From positions 1 through 5,359 of the forward strand of contig CANOCD010000103.1 of the NCBI GenBank assembly GCA_947564495.1: a stretch of DNA of 5,359 bases, written 5' to 3'. Under the pieces are notes generated by a model, which worked only from the letters and a program-made list of their open reading frames with translations, did no database searches and was not told where the DNA came from. Source of the stretch: an uncultured Angelakisella sp. (GTDB lineage Bacteria > Bacillota > Clostridia > Oscillospirales > Ruminococcaceae). Shown one piece after another: positions 1 through 5,359 of the stretch. Numbering within the stretch: position 1 is the stretch's first letter; each line of letters begins with the position of its first letter. Both the position numbers and the translations under genes were made by a program.

Positions 1-6
1 CGCCGG

Positions 7-420
7 ATGAAGCAGGCAAAAAACCGAAAGGTCCTGTTCCTTATAGTGGGGGTCCTGCTGGTCCTGGCTGTCTCCCTCTGCTGGAGCTTCCGGTGGCAGA
101 TACGCCTGCCCCCTTACCAGTACCGGTGCAGGCTTAAAATGCTGGAGTCCCCCGACAGGCAGCGCCGGGTGGAGCTGATCCTCCTGGGCAGGGAGGACGA
201 AGGGGGCCGGTTTCCCCCCATCCAGGACCCCAGAAATGACCGCTATGATGTTTGCGTCAGGCTGTGGTACAAGCCGGAGCAGAAGCCGGACGGGAGCCTT
301 TGGTGGTACGACACCAAAACCAAGTACCTCTATTTCAAGAAGGACTGCATGGACCTGGAGCTGGAATGGCTGGACGACCGGACCGCTATCATCGACGGGA
401 AGGAAAGAAAGGTTTCGTAA
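7..420 (+). CDS. Small membrane-anchored protein, DUF5412-like, function unknown
   Basis: 137 aa. A basic N-terminus (MKQAKNRK) is followed by one hydrophobic segment at about residues 9-27. This fits a single-pass membrane anchor with the remaining ~110 residues outside the membrane; no lipobox or clear signal-peptidase site is evident. The soluble part begins near 'ESPDRQRRVEL' (residues 47-57) and ends with 'LELEWLDDRTAIIDGKERKV' (about 117-136). This order, a 'SPDG/SPD+K' strand early and a closing 'I.W.DD.T..I.G..+.V' strand, resembles the DUF5412 family of small Bacillota membrane proteins; the match is from memory and not searched. Function is unknown. The ATG at 7 is preferred because the basic-then-hydrophobic pattern starts there, but its ribosome-binding site lies outside the window and an upstream start cannot be excluded. 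It is the first visible gene of a tightly spaced plus-strand group, 16 bases before the next start. Confidence 0.75.
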   Translation: MKQAKNRKVLFLIVGVLLVLAVSLCWSFRWQIRLPPYQYRCRLKMLESPDRQRRVELILLGREDEGGRFPPIQDPRNDRYDVCVRLWYKPEQKPDGSLWWYDTKTKYLYFKKDCMDLELEWLDDRTAIIDGKERKVS

Positions 421-421
421 G

Positions 422-428
422 AAGGAGG
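422..428 (+). promoter_or_regulatory. Ribosome-binding site deciding the start of the YdeI-family gene
   Basis: AAGGAGG lies 8 bases before the ATG at 437. The open frame extends upstream to an ATG at 236, but that stretch overlaps the previous gene and translates to low-complexity Ser/Thr/Arg-rich sequence. The site therefore fixes the start at 437. Confidence 0.85.
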
Positions 429-436
429 GACCGACC

Positions 437-1000
437 ATGGCCGAATTGCTGCAATTTGCCACCCGAGGGGAGTTCCGGGCCTGGCTGTCGGAAAACTGCC
501 GCACCAGCCCGGGGGTCTGGCTCCTGTTCGGCAAGGCCGGGGGCCCCAAGACGGTAAAAGCGGGGGAGGCCCTGGAGGAAGCCCTCTGCTTCGGCTGGAT
601 CGACGGGCAGATGCAGAGCATCGACGAGAAAAGCTACAAGAAGTATTTCTCCCTCCGCCGGGAAAAGAGCAAATGGTCCGAGAAGAACAAGGCCCTGGTC
701 CAAAAGCTGGAAGAGCGGGGCCTGATGACCGACCTGGGCCGGGAGAAGGTCCAAGAGGCCAAGGAAAACGGCCAGTGGGACGCCCCGGACCTCATGGTGA
801 CGGTGGCCGAGGACCAGGTGGCACAGCTGGCCGCCCTGCTGGAGGGCCGGGAGCCCGCCTTGACCAACTTCCAAGCCATGCCCCCGTCGGTGAGAAAGAC
901 CTACGCCCGGGCCTACTTTGACGCCAAAACAGAGGCGGGGCGGGAAAAGCGCCTGGCCTGGCTGGTGGACCGCCTGAACAAAAATCTAAGGCCGATGTGA
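437..1000 (+). CDS. YdeI/OmpD-associated (OmdA) family protein
   Basis: 187 aa, the usual length for this family. Hallmarks are visible in order: an N-terminal 'F.T+.EFRAWL..N' helix (residues 7-20), 'GVWLLFGK' (26-33), 'EALEEALCFGWIDGQMQSID' (44-63), 'YFSLRREKSKWSEKNKALVQ' (70-89), and a C-terminal 'P.S.RK.Y..+...AKT...R.KRL..LV' helical region (149-179). The last region corresponds to the bacteriocin-protection/OmdA C-terminal domain. The family is cytoplasmic. Members are annotated as YdeI/OmpD-associated or bacteriocin-protection proteins, and some have been linked to resistance to cationic peptides, but no biochemical activity is well established. There is no signal peptide or membrane segment. 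The start is set by AAGGAGG 8 bases upstream. The gene sits 16 bases after the DUF5412-like gene and 24 bases before the ankyrin gene, suggesting co-transcription. Family assignment is confident; function is not. Confidence 0.9.
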   Translation: MAELLQFATRGEFRAWLSENCRTSPGVWLLFGKAGGPKTVKAGEALEEALCFGWIDGQMQSIDEKSYKKYFSLRREKSKWSEKNKALVQKLEERGLMTDLGREKVQEAKENGQWDAPDLMVTVAEDQVAQLAALLEGREPALTNFQAMPPSVRKTYARAYFDAKTEAGREKRLAWLVDRLNKNLRPM

Positions 1001-1011
1001 CCGGCAGAAAC

Positions 1012-1016
1012 GGAGG
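1012..1016 (+). promoter_or_regulatory. Ribosome-binding site of the ankyrin-repeat gene
   Basis: GGAGG lies 8 bases before the ATG at 1025, in the 24-base gap after the YdeI-family stop codon. It supports this start for the ankyrin-repeat protein. Confidence 0.8.
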
Positions 1017-1024
1017 GAAACCAA

Positions 1025-2098
1025 ATGGCCAAAAAGCGAAAGACCCTGCCCAAGGAGATCAAAACTCTTTTGGAGCAGGGAGATATAGAGGGGGCAAAGG
1101 CGCTGTTTTTGAAGTGCGAGCCCAACGCCGTCATAGGGGGGAAGTACGGCTCCAACATCTTTTCCCTGACGCCCCTGCCCAGGGAGTTCGCCTTCTGGGC
1201 CAAGGACCAGGGGGCGGATGTGAACTTCCGGGACTACTATGAGGTGACGCCCATCTTCAACCACGCCTCCTTCTGGAACGGCGACACCCGGCTTCTCATC
1301 GACCTGGGGGCGGACATCCATGTGGCCCGGCACGACGGCACCACCCCCTTCCACCTGGCGGCCCTCTACGGGCGGGTGGAGGCGGTAAAGGCCCTGCTGG
1401 AAGCCGGGGCCGATGTGAACCGCAAAACGGGGAGGATCGACTGGCCGGGGTATCTGACCCCTCTGGAAAAGACCCTGGAGCAAAGCCGCCTGCCCTACCC
1501 CCTCCTGCTGGAGGTCTGCACCATCCTTTTGGACCACGGGGCTCAGATCACCGACCGCTGCCGGGAGTACCTGAAAAGGTCGGCGGAGCGGTTCCAGCGG
1601 AACAAGCGGGGGATCAAGGACCTGGCCTTCCTCCAAAGCCAGACCGAGAACCTGGACAAGCTCCTGGTCCTCTTCGGGGTGGAGCTGCCCCGGGAGGTCC
1701 CCTTCCACGACGGGGTGTCCCCCATCCGCCTGCCAAAGGGGGAGGGAAACCCCTTCGCCTGGCTGTGGGACTACCTGGTCCCGCCCAGCGGCAAGGCCCC
1801 CACCGCCCAGGGGGAGGTCATCCGCATCGCCGGCAGGGTGAACCACGAGATCATGGGCAACGGCGGGATGAACTGGGACAGGGACTACCGGATGATGCTC
1901 CGGGCTTTCCCGGACCACCTCCGCCTTGGAAAGCCCCTGGGGGAGCAGGAGATCGCCAAGGCCGAGGAGACGGTCCGGCTCCTGCGGGATGGCCGGGACA
2001 GCGGGAATTTGAGCGTCTCCCTGGGGGACTATGCCGTGGCCTGGATACTGCAAAACCCGACCCCTCTCCCGCCCCTGGCGGGGGATTATGACCGTTAA
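1025..2098 (+). CDS. Ankyrin-repeat protein with conserved C-terminal region
   Basis: 357 aa, no signal peptide or membrane segment, so probably cytosolic. Ankyrin-type units cover about residues 11-176. The clearest is residues 105-133 ('GTTPFHLAALYGRVEAVKAL' then 'LEAGADVN'). Degenerate neighbours sit at about 46-67 ('AKDQGADVNFRD'), 72-100 ('LLIDLGADIHV') and 143-176 ('ILLDHGAQIT'). A charged helical linker follows (about 177-215). A distinct C-terminal region (about 240-345) contains 'WDYLVPPSGKAPTAQGEVIR' (248-267), then 'GRVNHEI..NGGMNWDRDY' and a final 'L.DYAVAWI'. I recall a similar 'LVP..G.A.T.QGE..R..GR...E...NG..NW' block at the end of other bacterial proteins of unknown function, but cannot name the family. 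Ankyrin repeats bind other proteins; the partner is unknown. The neighbouring OmdA-type gene and the two-part layout would fit an immunity or stress role, which is speculation. Confidence 0.85.
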   Translation: MAKKRKTLPKEIKTLLEQGDIEGAKALFLKCEPNAVIGGKYGSNIFSLTPLPREFAFWAKDQGADVNFRDYYEVTPIFNHASFWNGDTRLLIDLGADIHVARHDGTTPFHLAALYGRVEAVKALLEAGADVNRKTGRIDWPGYLTPLEKTLEQSRLPYPLLLEVCTILLDHGAQITDRCREYLKRSAERFQRNKRGIKDLAFLQSQTENLDKLLVLFGVELPREVPFHDGVSPIRLPKGEGNPFAWLWDYLVPPSGKAPTAQGEVIRIAGRVNHEIMGNGGMNWDRDYRMMLRAFPDHLRLGKPLGEQEIAKAEETVRLLRDGRDSGNLSVSLGDYAVAWILQNPTPLPPLAGDYDR

Positions 2099-2100
2099 AG

Positions 2101-2107
2101 AAGGAGG
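2101..2107 (+). promoter_or_regulatory. Ribosome-binding site deciding the cimA start
   Basis: AAGGAGG lies 7 bases before the ATG at 2115. Two in-frame ATGs upstream (2031 and 2088) fall inside the ankyrin gene, lack a well-placed Shine-Dalgarno site, and would add residues not expected before the conserved 'IYDTTLRDG' strand. The start at 2115 is therefore chosen. Confidence 0.88.
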
Positions 2108-2114
2108 GCCGCTT

Positions 2115-3698
2115 ATGGAGCCCAGGACCATCGAAATTTACGACACCACCCTCCGGGACGGAGCCCAGGGGGAGGGCATCAGCTTTTCCCTGGAGGACAA
2201 GCTGAACATCGCCCAGAAGCTCTGTAAGCTGGGCATTGCCTTTATCGAGGCGGGGAACCCCGGCTCCAACCCCAAGGACCTGGAGTTTTTCCGCCGGGCC
2301 GGGGAGCTGGACCTGGGGGAGACCCGGCTGGTCGCCTTCGGCTCCACCCGGAAGAAGGACACCGCCGCCGAGGCGGACGAGGGCTGCGCCGCCCTCCTCT
2401 CCGCCGGGACGGAGTGGGTGGCCATCTTCGGCAAAAGCTGGGACCTCCACGTCCGGGACGTCCTGCGGACCACCCCGGAGGAGAACCTGCGGATGATCCG
2501 GGACACCGTCTCCTTCCTAAAAGGGAAGGGCCGCCGGGTCATCTTTGACGCCGAGCATTTCTTCGACGGCTGCAAGGCCGACCCGGACTTCGCCCGCCGG
2601 ACCGTCCTGGCCGCCCGGGACGCCGGGGCGGAGCGGATCGTCCTCTGCGACACCAACGGGGGCACCTTCCCCGAGGAGATCGCCGCCGTCACCAGGGAGA
2701 TGGTGGAGCTTCTGGGGGTCCCGGTGGGTATCCACGCCCACAATGACACGGGGTGCGCCGTGGCCGCCGCCATGGCCGCCGTGGAGGCGGGGGCCAGCCA
2801 GGTCCAGGGGACCTACATCGGCTTCGGGGAGCGGTGCGGCAACACAAACCTTTCCACCGTCATCCCCAACCTCCAGCTGAAAAAGGGGTACCGGTGCATC
2901 CCGGAGGAGAAGATGACCCGCCTGGGCAAGACCGCCCGGTACATCGCCCAGGTGACCAACCTGGTCCTTTCCCCCAGCCTGCCCTATGTGGGGCGGAGCG
3001 CCTTCGCCCACAAGGGGGGGATGCACGTGGACGGGGTGAGCAAAAACAGCCGCTCCTTCGAGCACATCGACCCGGAGACGGTGGGCAACCGCCGGCAGAT
3101 CCTTCTTTCGGAGTTTGCCGGGCGCACCGCCATCGCCACCAAGGTGGCGGAGCTGGACGGCTCCATCACCCGGGAAAGCCAGGTGACGGCGGAGCTCATC
3201 GAGAAGTTAAAGGAAATGGAGTACAGGGGCTACGCCTTTGAATCGGCGGGGGCCAGCTTTGAGCTGTTTGCCCGGAAGCAGCTGGGGAAGTACCGCCCGG
3301 CCTTCGACCTGGAATACTTCAAGACCCTGGGGGAGCAGCCCGCCGTCAACGTGGAACGGTGCTGTTCCGCCATCGTCAAGGTGCGTGTGGGGGAGAGCAT
3401 CGAGATGACCTCCGCCGAGGGGGACGGCCCGGTCCACGCCCTGGACATCGCCCTCCGCAAGGCCCTGGAGGTGTTCTACCCCTGCCTTTCGGAGGTGCGG
3501 CTCATCGACTACAAGGTCCGGGTGATGGAGGGCCACCGGGCGACGGCAGCCATCGTGCGGGTGCTCATCGAGTCCACCGACGGGGCGTCCACCTGGACCA
3601 CGGTGGGGTGCTCGGCGGATATTATCGACGCAAGCTGGCAGGCGCTGAGGGATTCTATGGAGTATAAGCTGATGAAGGACGGGGTGATCGAGGTGTGA
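2115..3698 (+). CDS. cimA: (R)-citramalate synthase
   Basis: 527 aa, full family length. It condenses pyruvate with acetyl-CoA to (R)-citramalate, the first step of the threonine-independent route to 2-oxobutyrate and isoleucine; LeuCD and LeuB normally complete that route. The catalytic TIM barrel (about 1-280) shows 'YDTTLRDGAQGEG' (9-21; R14 and metal ligand D15), 'GNPGSNPKDLEFF' (47-59), 'FGKSWDLHV' (105-113), 'FDAEHFFDG' (144-152), 'LCDTNGG' (177-183), metal-binding 'GIHAHND' (205-211; H207, H209) and 'GFGERCGNTN' (236-245). A linker with 'AFAHKGGMHVDGV' (296-308; H299) precedes the C-terminal LeuA-type regulatory dimerisation domain (about 395-520), which in this family mediates feedback inhibition by the end-product amino acid. 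The 'SNPKD', 'FGKSWD' and 'DAEHFFDG' signatures point to CimA of the Geobacter/Clostridia type rather than LeuA, homocitrate synthase or NifV. It is the last gene of the plus-strand unit, 16 bases after the ankyrin gene, with no leu or ilv genes in view. Confidence 0.94.
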   Translation: MEPRTIEIYDTTLRDGAQGEGISFSLEDKLNIAQKLCKLGIAFIEAGNPGSNPKDLEFFRRAGELDLGETRLVAFGSTRKKDTAAEADEGCAALLSAGTEWVAIFGKSWDLHVRDVLRTTPEENLRMIRDTVSFLKGKGRRVIFDAEHFFDGCKADPDFARRTVLAARDAGAERIVLCDTNGGTFPEEIAAVTREMVELLGVPVGIHAHNDTGCAVAAAMAAVEAGASQVQGTYIGFGERCGNTNLSTVIPNLQLKKGYRCIPEEKMTRLGKTARYIAQVTNLVLSPSLPYVGRSAFAHKGGMHVDGVSKNSRSFEHIDPETVGNRRQILLSEFAGRTAIATKVAELDGSITRESQVTAELIEKLKEMEYRGYAFESAGASFELFARKQLGKYRPAFDLEYFKTLGEQPAVNVERCCSAIVKVRVGESIEMTSAEGDGPVHALDIALRKALEVFYPCLSEVRLIDYKVRVMEGHRATAAIVRVLIESTDGASTWTTVGCSADIIDASWQALRDSMEYKLMKDGVIEV

Positions 3699-3712
3699 GC
3701 CTGACGCCCCGC

Positions 3713-3757
3713 AAAAAAGACCCGGAGCCGATACTGGCCCCGGGTCCTTCTGTTTTT
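3713..3757. terminator. Bidirectional intrinsic terminator between convergent genes
   Basis: Arms GACCCGGAGCC (3719-3729) and GGCCCCGGGTC (3736-3746) pair over 11 positions with one A-C mismatch, around a 6-base loop (GATACT). Read on the plus strand, the stem is followed by a T-rich run (CTTCTGTTTTT, 3747-3757) that ends the cimA transcript. Read on the minus strand, the six A's at 3713-3718 become TTTTTT directly after the stem and end the nitrilase-GDPD transcript. The plus-strand T run overlaps the stop codon of the convergent gene (3756-3758), so the two units share one compact terminator. Confidence 0.9.
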
Positions 3758-5354
3758 AGACGCCCTTCAAGGTGTTCAAAGTGGCAAGGCAGTTGTTGCT
3801 GAGGACGGTGTCGATGCCCAGCTCCAGGGCCTTTCGGACCTCCTCCGGAGTGTCCGCCCAGTACAGGTTGCAGGCAAGTCTCGCCTGGTGGGCCTGCTCC
3901 ACCTGTTCCCGGGTGACATGGTCCCTGCCGAACTGGACCTTCTGGCACCCCAGCCGGAGGGCCCGCTCCACCAGATGCTCCGGGTCCTTGCCGTAGGCAC
4001 AGCAGCGGAGGATGTGAGGGGCGGCCTCCCCGATCTGCCGGAGAACGGTGTCGCTGCCGCAGGTGAGGTAGCAATGCTTTTCGCAGTCATACTTGTGGAG
4101 CAGTTCCAGGACCTTTTCCAGGGCGGCGGGATCATAGGGGGCCTGGAAGTCCTCCACCTTCAGGTGGATGTTCAGGATGGCGTGGCAGGAGAACTTGGCC
4201 AGTACCTCCTCCAGAGCAGGGATTCGCAATCCCCGGAAAACATCCCCCTGCCAGTCCCCGATGTCCAGTTTCCGCAGTTCCTCCAGGGTGGACCCGGCCA
4301 CCGTCCCGGTCCCCCCGGCAAGGCGGCCCAGGTCGTTGTCGTGGATCACCACCGGCACCCCGTCGGCGGTGAAGCGGACGTCGAACTCCAGCTCCTGGAC
4401 CCCCAGGGCCACGGCAGCCCCCAGGGCGGGGAGGCTGTTTTCCGGGGCGGCGGTGGAAAAGCCCCGGTGGGCGCAGACCCGGGGATACCCCTGGTTTTGG
4501 TCCGGGGGGACGATGGCGCTGCCCCCGGGGCGGTACTTCCAGGGGCGGCGGCCCGCCTCGATGTACTCGTAGTGGGGGGCCTCCGGGTTGCCGAATCCGG
4601 CGGGGGTGTAGTATTTCTTCTTGGGATCGAACTCGGCGGTGACCATCCCAACCCGGTTTTCCAGGTCGGCCAGCACCGTCCCGTCGGGGGCGACGATCAT
4701 GCTGCCCCCGCCGATGGTGGAGCCCTCGTCCAGGCTCACCGAGGCCCGGACCATATAGGCGTTGCAGTTGTAGGCGCAGAAGCGGTCGATGAGCTCGATG
4801 AAGCTGTGCTCGTCGCTGCGCTGGTGGGAACAGCCGATGATAACGTCCAGCTTCTGCCGGGCCATGTTGGCGAAGGCCTCGTAGAAGTAGAAGTCGTAGC
4901 AGGTGAGGAACCCATAGCGGATGCCGTCGATGGTGATGACGGTGGGCTGGGAAAACTCGAAGGTGTACCCCCCGTCCAGCCCCCGGTGGCTGATCTCGTA
5001 GGGGGTCAGGTGCTGCTTGAAGTAGTGCCCGACGATGTTCCCCTGGCGGTCAAAGGCGTAGGTGGCGTTGCGCTCCCCCGTCTCGGCCTCGTAGGTGGCG
5101 TTGACAAAGAGGACGGCGTCGCACCGCTGGGCTGTCTCGGCGGCCTTTTGGAGCAGGACGGGACCGAACCTCCGGTAGCTTTGGAGGAACTCCTCCCTGG
5201 TCCGGGCCAGGCAGGGGACGTCCGCCGCCTCTGGCAGGACGATAAGGTCCATGGTCTCGTCACAGCGGTCCAGGGCCTCCAGCTCCCGCTGGAACAGCTC
5301 CTGGGAAAGTTCGTAGTCAACGGAATAGTGCGGTTGGATCACGCAAGCCTTCAT
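3756..5354 (-). CDS. Nitrilase-superfamily hydrolase fused to a GDPD domain
   Basis: 532 aa, two enzymes in one frame. Residues 1 to ~265 form a carbon-nitrogen hydrolase: strand 'MKACVIQPHYS', Glu of the triad in 'LIVLPEAAD' (E42), Lys in 'GHYFKQHLTPYE' (K113, with E120 as the possible fourth residue) and the nucleophile in 'FLTCYDFYFYE' (C152). 'GGGSMIVAPDGTVLAD' (215-230) is a typical late strand pair. A Pro/Gly-rich linker (about 266-290) leads to a glycerophosphodiester phosphodiesterase barrel (about 291-532): 'AHRG' (H296, R297), 'PENS' (E305), 'ELEFDVRFTADG' (E323, D325), 'VVIHD' (H338), 'LNIHLK' (394-399) and the closing 'LYWADTPEEV....GIDTVLSNN'. The two histidines and two metal ligands are present; the third ligand position is His397 rather than Glu. 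No signal peptide or membrane segment, so cytosolic. The nitrilase half probably hydrolyses an amide, the GDPD half a glycerophosphodiester; substrates are unknown. The start suits the first nitrilase strand, but its ribosome-binding site falls beyond the window edge. Confidence 0.9.
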   Translation of the reverse strand: MKACVIQPHYSVDYELSQELFQRELEALDRCDETMDLIVLPEAADVPCLARTREEFLQSYRRFGPVLLQKAAETAQRCDAVLFVNATYEAETGERNATYAFDRQGNIVGHYFKQHLTPYEISHRGLDGGYTFEFSQPTVITIDGIRYGFLTCYDFYFYEAFANMARQKLDVIIGCSHQRSDEHSFIELIDRFCAYNCNAYMVRASVSLDEGSTIGGGSMIVAPDGTVLADLENRVGMVTAEFDPKKKYYTPAGFGNPEAPHYEYIEAGRRPWKYRPGGSAIVPPDQNQGYPRVCAHRGFSTAAPENSLPALGAAVALGVQELEFDVRFTADGVPVVIHDNDLGRLAGGTGTVAGSTLEELRKLDIGDWQGDVFRGLRIPALEEVLAKFSCHAILNIHLKVEDFQAPYDPAALEKVLELLHKYDCEKHCYLTCGSDTVLRQIGEAAPHILRCCAYGKDPEHLVERALRLGCQKVQFGRDHVTREQVEQAHQARLACNLYWADTPEEVRKALELGIDTVLSNNCLATLNTLKGV

Positions 5355-5359
5355 AGTGT

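Noticed and set aside
236..436. Extended N-terminus of the YdeI-family protein from an ATG at 236
   Set aside because: The added residues are low-complexity Ser/Thr/Arg/Trp-rich sequence read out of frame from the DUF5412-like gene. The ribosome-binding site at 422-428 supports the start at 437.
2031..2114. Extended N-terminus of citramalate synthase from an ATG at 2031 or 2088
   Set aside because: It lies mostly within the ankyrin gene and has no well-spaced Shine-Dalgarno site. The AAGGAGG at 2101-2107 points to the ATG at 2115, which also matches the family's N-terminus.
986..2131. Long minus-strand open frame (381 codons) opposite the ankyrin gene
   Set aside because: The translation is rich in Gly, Pro, Val, Leu and Gln with no recognisable domain. 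It mirrors the codon pattern of the ankyrin gene, as expected in GC-rich DNA, and has no good ribosome-binding site.
2138..2773. Minus-strand open frames (e.g. 211 codons) opposite cimA
   Set aside because: Ser/Arg-rich translation without domains, directly antisense to a well-conserved enzyme; a GC-rich shadow frame.
2115..3698. 2-isopropylmalate or homocitrate synthase as the identity of the gene
   Set aside because: The 'SNPKD', 'FGKSWD' and 'DAEHFFDG' signatures and the 527-residue length with a C-terminal regulatory domain fit citramalate synthase better than LeuA, NifV or Lys20-type enzymes.
4168..4572. Plus-strand open frame of 134 codons inside the fusion gene
   Set aside because: Ser/Arg/Pro-rich product with no domain, antisense to the conserved GDPD-encoding region, and no convincing ribosome-binding site.

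Overview
The window is GC-rich (by eye above 60%, not computed) and densely coded. Start codons follow strong AAGGAGG-type Shine-Dalgarno sites at 7-8 nt spacing, and third codon positions are mostly G or C. Together with the protein relatives (a DUF5412-like small membrane protein, a Geobacter/Clostridia-type citramalate synthase), this suggests a high-GC member of the Bacillota, probably a gut clostridium of the Oscillospiraceae type. That placement is inference. No mobile element, tRNA, rRNA or CRISPR array was seen.

Layout. Four genes run on the plus strand with gaps of only 16, 24 and 16 bases, so they are probably one transcript: (1) a small membrane-anchored protein of unknown function, 7-420; (2) a YdeI/OmpD-associated (OmdA) family protein, 437-1000; (3) an ankyrin-repeat protein with a separate conserved C-terminal region, 1025-2098; (4) a complete (R)-citramalate synthase, cimA, 2115-3698. 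The promoter of this unit lies outside the window, since the first gene begins 6 bases from the edge. A hairpin with T runs on both sides (3713-3757) ends this transcript and also the convergent minus-strand gene.

The minus-strand gene (3756-5354) is the most unusual item. It is one uninterrupted reading frame that joins an N-terminal nitrilase-superfamily carbon-nitrogen hydrolase (E42/K113/C152 triad visible) to a C-terminal glycerophosphodiester phosphodiesterase (GDPD) domain. The GDPD half contains no methionine, so no ATG start could produce it separately. It carries His where the third metal-binding Glu is usually found.

How the genes work together: CimA makes citramalate from pyruvate and acetyl-CoA, the entry to a threonine-independent isoleucine route. 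The three genes ahead of it have no evident link to that pathway. The bifunctional hydrolase probably acts in the cytosol on a small molecule carrying both an amide or nitrile-type bond and a phosphodiester, or on two related metabolites. The substrate cannot be read from the sequence.
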